Notes under the pieces: model-generated
What the model saw: only the letters and a program-made list of their open reading frames with translations
Told to the model about the DNA's origin: nothing
The model's database searches: none
Shown: positions 60,401-64,000 of the stretch, in pieces
Layout: each line of letters starts with the position of its first letter
How positions within the stretch are numbered: the stretch's first letter is position 1
Position numbers and translations under genes: made by a program
Origin: Verrucomicrobiia bacterium
Lineage (GTDB): Bacteria > Verrucomicrobiota > Verrucomicrobiia > Verrucomicrobiales > Akkermansiaceae
Length of the DNA: 64,000 nucleotides
Direction: 5' to 3'
NCBI GenBank assembly: GCA_030432565.1
Contig: JAUIGV010000003.1
Span: forward strand, 186,001-250,000

Positions 60401-61200
60401 CCTCTCGTCTCAAACTTCTCGCATGCAGTCTTTTCCTCGCGGCCAGTCTACCATCCACGGCTGTCGTCCCTGTTCAGGATGTCAGTCTGATCAAGACCCA
60501 TCTGTGGACCGCCAGACAAGACCTCACCGAACAGATCCTTCATGGCAAGCGCCAGCTGGAGCAACTCCAGGGACTCTATCGCCAGGTCAAGCAAGCGGAG
60601 ACCCATCTCAAGCGTCTTGGTGACCCTCGCAAGGTGACTTTGGAAACCTTGCGAGATGCTCTGAGATTTCTGCAGCGGGTTAATCTCAACCGAACCTTTG
60701 AAGATCTGGTCGCGGGTCTTCGCGGCGAGGAACTTTTCACCCGAAGAGCTGATCCAGTGTCGCTCCCGGTGGAGCGGACGATCAAGATTGACGGCAAAAC
60801 CATCGCCGAGACGAACAGCGAAGTCCTGTTGCCCGAAGCGGCTTTCCATCGGGCCAGCGAAAACTACCGGGAAGTGCGTGATGCGGCTCTGGCAGAAAGG
60901 CTCCGGATCAAGGCTGAGATGAATCGCACGCTTCAGCAGCTTCAGGCCGCTTCCACGACGAGTGAGATTCAGAAGCTCAATATCGTAATGCGATCCCTCG
61001 AATCGCAACTGGCGGCCAATGATCGGGAGATCGGTTTTGCGAGTTCCGGGGTCCTGGCCACGCATCTGCGCAACGAGAATGAGCGAGCCATTCAGGACAA
61101 GCTTGGCATTCAACGTCAACGGGCGGCCCTCCGCTACAGTACCGAGAAGGATCTGTCTCTCTACCGGATCGATACCCAACCCATTCCCTTCAAACGCTAA
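60397..61200 (+). CDS. VirB5/TrbJ-like periplasmic transfer protein
   Basis: The ATG at 60,397 gives a 267-residue protein with a Sec signal (LKLLACSLFLAASLPSTA). The mature part is almost all helical, with LTEQILHGKRQLEQLQGLYR and TTSEIQKLNIVMRSLESQLA as coiled-coil-like stretches, as in VirB5/TrbJ pilus-tip proteins. It overlaps the lipoprotein stop by four bases and lies 12 bases before the TrbL-like gene, which supports this assignment. Confidence 0.7.
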   Translation: MTSRLKLLACSLFLAASLPSTAVVPVQDVSLIKTHLWTARQDLTEQILHGKRQLEQLQGLYRQVKQAETHLKRLGDPRKVTLETLRDALRFLQRVNLNRTFEDLVAGLRGEELFTRRADPVSLPVERTIKIDGKTIAETNSEVLLPEAAFHRASENYREVRDAALAERLRIKAEMNRTLQQLQAASTTSEIQKLNIVMRSLESQLAANDREIGFASSGVLATHLRNENERAIQDKLGIQRQRAALRYSTEKDLSLYRIDTQPIPFKR

Positions 61201-61212
61201 CCATTCTCTCTC

Positions 61213-62262
61213 GTGGAGCAGTTTTACGACGATATGCAGTCCCACGCCTCGGGACTTTACCAGTCCATGACCATGATCGCGGTCCTCCTTGTCATGGCCG
61301 GCGTCATGACCCGGATCGCTCTGGGAAGCACTGATCCCGGTCGACTGATCTGGACGGTTTTCTCGGTCTCTTTTGTCGCCCTTGCCATCGCTTCCTTTCC
61401 GGACTGGGTCAATACCGCTCAGGAGATGACTCACGCCATTGTTCAGGATCTCGATGCCGATCCCTCGCAAGCCCACAAAAGGTTTGGGGAGATCGTCATG
61501 GGCCCATCCGAAGATGGTTCGGACAAGACCAGTCTGTGGGATGTCCTTTGGTCGAAGAATGGCGGAATCGGTCACGCTGTCCTCTACGCCGCAATTTTTC
61601 TCATGGGGAAGCTGGCTCTGGTCATCATGTTCCTCTTCTCCATCGTGCAGAAGCTCCTGGTTCTTTTTCAAATTGGGCTGGCTCCGGTTTTCCTCGCGAT
61701 GTTCTTGATTGGGCCGTTGAAGGGGATTGCGGGTCAGTTCATCATGAAACTGCTCGCGATTCAGCTCTGGCCTCTCGGTTGGGCCGTTGCCCACACCCTG
61801 ACCAATGCCTTGATGGAGCTGGCCGCCCGGAACCAGGTCTACGAGGTGTCTGACGGTATTTCCGTGGGTGGGCCACAAACCGGCTTCTTCATTCTCTTGA
61901 TCTCGGCCTGGGTCTTTTTGAGCACCATCGCCGCCCCTCTCATCATTTCCAAACTGCTCACGACAGGAGCCAATGCCGGGGCCGCGCTCCTTGCTGCGGT
62001 CGGTGCTGGTCTCGTTCAGGCCGGGCTTTATGGCGTTTCCGGCGGTGCTGCCTCTTCCATGGCCGGGGGATCAACCGCAATGGCCACAGCCACCGGCATC
62101 GGATCCGGTCTTGGAGGTGCCGCCAGCGGAGCCCTCGGAAAATCGGGTGGAGCCATCCCCTCTGCCATCGGCATCGGGGCGGCCCTCGCCATGATGAAAC
62201 CCACCGGAGGAGCCGGAGAAGACTACAACCAACAAGCTGCGAAAGTCACCCAATCCAATTGA
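61213..62262 (+). CDS. VirB6/TrbL-like inner-membrane channel protein
   Basis: The 349-residue protein begins at a GTG and has about six membrane helices (TMIAVLLVMAGVMTRIALG; VLYAAIFLMGKLALVIMFLF; FFILLISAWVFLSTIAAPLI), then a Gly/Ala-rich tail. The spacing and tail are typical of VirB6/TrbL. Position after the TrbJ-like gene is as expected. It forms part of the inner-membrane complex. Confidence 0.8.
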   Translation: MEQFYDDMQSHASGLYQSMTMIAVLLVMAGVMTRIALGSTDPGRLIWTVFSVSFVALAIASFPDWVNTAQEMTHAIVQDLDADPSQAHKRFGEIVMGPSEDGSDKTSLWDVLWSKNGGIGHAVLYAAIFLMGKLALVIMFLFSIVQKLLVLFQIGLAPVFLAMFLIGPLKGIAGQFIMKLLAIQLWPLGWAVAHTLTNALMELAARNQVYEVSDGISVGGPQTGFFILLISAWVFLSTIAAPLIISKLLTTGANAGAALLAAVGAGLVQAGLYGVSGGAASSMAGGSTAMATATGIGSGLGGAASGALGKSGGAIPSAIGIGAALAMMKPTGGAGEDYNQQAAKVTQSN

Positions 62263-62264
62263 TT

Positions 62265-62873
62265 ATGAAGAACCCTTCCATCGAAACCTATCTCAAACGA
62301 CGCCAGTCCGGACGACCCTATTTTGTCCTATTCTTGCTCACTCTGGTGACCTTTGCCGCGATCATTTTTCGAGTCCTGGCTTCCTCGGAAGCCCGCCTCC
62401 GCTTTTTGGTCATTAACGAAGGCACGGTTCTTTTGGCACAGGAAACTCCCTTCCGTGAGGCCGGTGAATTTCATGTGGGGCAGGCCGAGCGGGCCACCCT
62501 CGCGATGCTCAACCGAGGGCCTCGGGGTGCCACCCAGGAGAGGGAGCTGAACCGCCTTTTTGACGGTCCCTCCCTGCGTCAGATCAAGGCCCGCCACGAG
62601 GAGGAGACACCCGAATTCCTTGCCAAAGAAATGAGACAGGTTGTCGAGATCTTTGAAACCAAGATCCAGAAAGCGAGCGGGCGCATGGTGGAGGCCCTCG
62701 TGACCGGACAATTGATCCGCTACGGAAATTTTGAAGGACGCGTGACCGCCGAAACCCATACCGTGGAGGTCTGGATGCGCCTTGTCCACAACCCGTCGCT
62801 GGTGGAGGGAGGGCGTTATCCTCTCATCGTGGGCGACTTCGAAATCACCACCCAACTTGTCCCGGCTCGATGA
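62265..62873 (+). CDS. VirB8/TrbF-like assembly protein
   Basis: The ATG at 62,265 gives 202 residues: a short cytoplasmic start, one membrane helix (YFVLFLLTLVTFAAIIFRVL) and a periplasmic domain with helix-strand alternation, the VirB8/TrbF build. Position after TrbL fits. Its end overlaps the next start as ATGA. Confidence 0.65.
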   Translation: MKNPSIETYLKRRQSGRPYFVLFLLTLVTFAAIIFRVLASSEARLRFLVINEGTVLLAQETPFREAGEFHVGQAERATLAMLNRGPRGATQERELNRLFDGPSLRQIKARHEEETPEFLAKEMRQVVEIFETKIQKASGRMVEALVTGQLIRYGNFEGRVTAETHTVEVWMRLVHNPSLVEGGRYPLIVGDFEITTQLVPAR

Positions 62874-63742
62874 AAACAACTCCTTACCTCATTCTCATCT
62901 CGCTCTTGGGAGGGCTCTTCCCAAAACTTTGGGCGGTGGAGCCCCAGCCTCCCCTTGATCTCATCTTGGATCCCGATGTGATCCAGTCGATCAGGCTTCA
63001 TCCTGATGTTGATGTGCTTCTCCTCTTCCCGGCTGAGGTGACCCTGATCACCGGCCAAGGTCTCACCACAGGAGAAACACCCGGACAAGTCCAGTTCCAA
63101 CAGGGGGAAGGCAATCCGAGAATTATTTCTCTCCGAATGCTCAAGGCTGAGGCAGCTCCAATCATGCATGTGGCTTTGGCCGAGCAGGTCTTTGTTTTTC
63201 GGCTCACCGCGAGCGACCATCCTGCGACCCTGGTTCGCTTTCAACTTGATCCCAAGAAAAGTCACTTGGTCCCGCAGGCCATTGAGATCGGCCCTGACGA
63301 AGCGAAAAAGTCCCAACTGCCAACCTCCTTTGGCCGATTGAAGCAGATGGCTGATCTCGTTCGCCAGGAATCTTCCCTCCGTGGACGACTCCCCGAGGCC
63401 TATCCGAGTTACCAGTCCTATGAACCAAATCTCACCCTGCCGCAGGTCGCTGGATTGTCCTTGCAGATTCATCGGATCGCACGCTTTGCCGCTGAGGACA
63501 CTCTCGTGTTTTTCGGCACCCTGCAGAACAATCGCAAGACCACCTACCGACACAGCTCAAACCTTGTTTCCCTCAAGGTCGGGGATCAACAGGCTTTCCC
63601 GGGTGCCAGGAATCTTCAAGCGAGACCCAGCACGCCCGCCGGAGAATCGACCCATGTCTGGGTGCTACTGGCTGGCGACGGCCAGGGCAACCCCCTTCAT
63701 CTAAGCCTCAAAAATCAGTTTACTCTTCAGCTTAACCCCTAA
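62870..63742 (+). CDS. VirB9/TrbG-like outer-membrane core component
   Basis: The 290-residue protein has a Sec signal (MKTTPYLILISLLGGLFPKL) and a beta-rich mature part; the N-terminal VDVLLLFPAEVTLITGQG and C-terminal FGTLQNNRKTTYRHSSNLVS patterns resemble VirB9/TrbG/TraK. Overlap with the VirB8-like gene and position before the TrbI-like gene support this. Sequence-level identity to a named family is not clear by eye. Confidence 0.65.
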   Translation: MKTTPYLILISLLGGLFPKLWAVEPQPPLDLILDPDVIQSIRLHPDVDVLLLFPAEVTLITGQGLTTGETPGQVQFQQGEGNPRIISLRMLKAEAAPIMHVALAEQVFVFRLTASDHPATLVRFQLDPKKSHLVPQAIEIGPDEAKKSQLPTSFGRLKQMADLVRQESSLRGRLPEAYPSYQSYEPNLTLPQVAGLSLQIHRIARFAAEDTLVFFGTLQNNRKTTYRHSSNLVSLKVGDQQAFPGARNLQARPSTPAGESTHVWVLLAGDGQGNPLHLSLKNQFTLQLNP

Positions 63743-63746
63743 AATC

Positions 63747-64000
63747 ATGCTCTGGTATCGCATCACCGATTTTCTCAAGACCCGCACCGGTCATCTGTTT
63801 CTCTTCGGCCTCGCGGTCGTGGCGCTCTTCCTGATGGCGACGAAATTCTTCAAGAAGAAGGAGAAAAGCCAAGAATTGGTGGCCAGTCAATTTCCCTACC
63901 TCTCTGAAGACGGGGAATGGGTTGCCGGGAAGGATTCCGCAGCAAGCCATTCTTCTTCAGCCGATCAATACCAACACGCCATCCTCAACGATGACTACAC
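63747..64000 (+). CDS. VirB10/TrbI-like protein, N-terminal part
   Basis: The frame starts at ATG 63,747 and remains open to the window edge (84 codons). The visible part has a cytoplasmic start (MLWYRITDFLKTRTG), a membrane helix (HLFLFGLAVVALFLMATKFF) and a polar linker, as in VirB10/TrbI. Gene order is the main support. Confidence 0.55.
   Translation, partial: MLWYRITDFLKTRTGHLFLFGLAVVALFLMATKFFKKKEKSQELVASQFPYLSEDGEWVAGKDSAASHSSSADQYQHAILNDDY

Larger units (their letters stand above)
37455..64000 (+). mobile_element. Integrative and conjugative element, left end to window edge
   Basis: The element is inferred from a tyrosine integrase directly downstream of a tRNA 3' end, an excisionase-like gene, a block of defence-type genes and debris (39.3-52.6 kb), and an operon of conjugation genes (56.7-64.0 kb). 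The right end, a second copy of the tRNA 3' end, a relaxase and a coupling protein are not inside the window; I found no duplicate of the tRNA 3' end by eye. Base composition shifts repeatedly inside the region. Confidence 0.75.

Noticed and set aside
60448-61878. 476-codon minus-strand frame over the VirB5/VirB6-like genes
   Set aside because: The plus-strand genes form a compact overlapping operon with signal and membrane patterns; the antisense product is His/Gln/Gly-rich and unstructured.
37480-64000. Second copy of the tRNA-Val 3' end (attR) within the window
   Set aside because: Scanning by eye for the 3' tRNA sequence found no repeat, so the right end is taken to be beyond the window.
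1-64000. CRISPR array or cas genes linked to the CHAT protease
   Set aside because: No regularly spaced direct repeats and no Cas-like proteins were seen.

Overview
The window looks like a chromosome segment from a member of the Verrucomicrobiota, most likely a marine or particle-associated Verrucomicrobiales. The grounds are the DUF1501, DUF1552 and DUF1592-type (planctomycete-style cytochrome) proteins, a sulfatase beside a glycoamylase-like protein, an SHD1-domain secreted protein, secreted proteins with DxDGDG..NLLEFA-type tails, many Sec signal peptides and few strong Shine-Dalgarno sites. No rRNA or other taxonomic marker is present, so this placement is an inference from gene families.

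Positions 1-37,400 are ordinary chromosomal backbone. They hold the DUF1501/DUF1552/DUF1592 locus (1-4.7 kb), a glycoamylase-like/sulfatase pair (7.1-9.9 kb), a strongly codon-biased outer-membrane barrel with its own terminator (10.4-11.3 kb), a secreted Lon-type protease with a partner (13.9-17.5 kb), a small-lipoprotein/outer-membrane-barrel locus whose third gene is frame-disrupted (17.5-19.9 kb), and a run of housekeeping genes: a Jag/KhpB-like RNA-binding protein, a thioesterase, hflX, rlpA, a secreted archaemetzincin, a di-heme peroxidase, a thioredoxin, recQ, an MBL hydrolase, an SDR oxidoreductase and a Mn-type superoxide dismutase. At 34,441-34,920 (minus) lies a thioredoxin-like lipoprotein that normal translation would truncate. 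An in-frame TGA falls in a VPG-(TGA)-GGC motif and is followed by a textbook bacterial SECIS hairpin, so I call it a selenoprotein.

A tRNA-Val (UAC) at 37,404-37,479 is the likely attachment site of an integrative and conjugative element that runs off the right edge. Its order is: tyrosine integrase with three phased repeats upstream; a small HTH/excisionase-like gene; a TPR-CHAT protease; a PD-(D/E)xK plus SEC-C protein; transposase debris and the 3' end of a second CHAT gene; and a tightly overlapping four-gene cassette (MmeI-like DNA methyltransferase, Abi-like protein, superfamily 2 helicase, GIY-YIG nuclease). Next come a lower-GC membrane protein, a divergent pair (unknown protein and sigma-factor-like protein), and a Trb/VirB-type conjugation operon in the order VirB2, VirB3-VirB4 fusion, lipoprotein, VirB5/TrbJ, VirB6/TrbL, VirB8/TrbF, VirB9/TrbG, VirB10/TrbI (cut by the window).

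The points most worth following up are the SECIS-supported selenoprotein, the methyltransferase/helicase/GIY-YIG defence cassette with an apparently swapped target-recognition region, and the TPR-CHAT protease carried on the same element as a sigma-like regulator. All functional statements come from reading motifs by eye; no database search was run.
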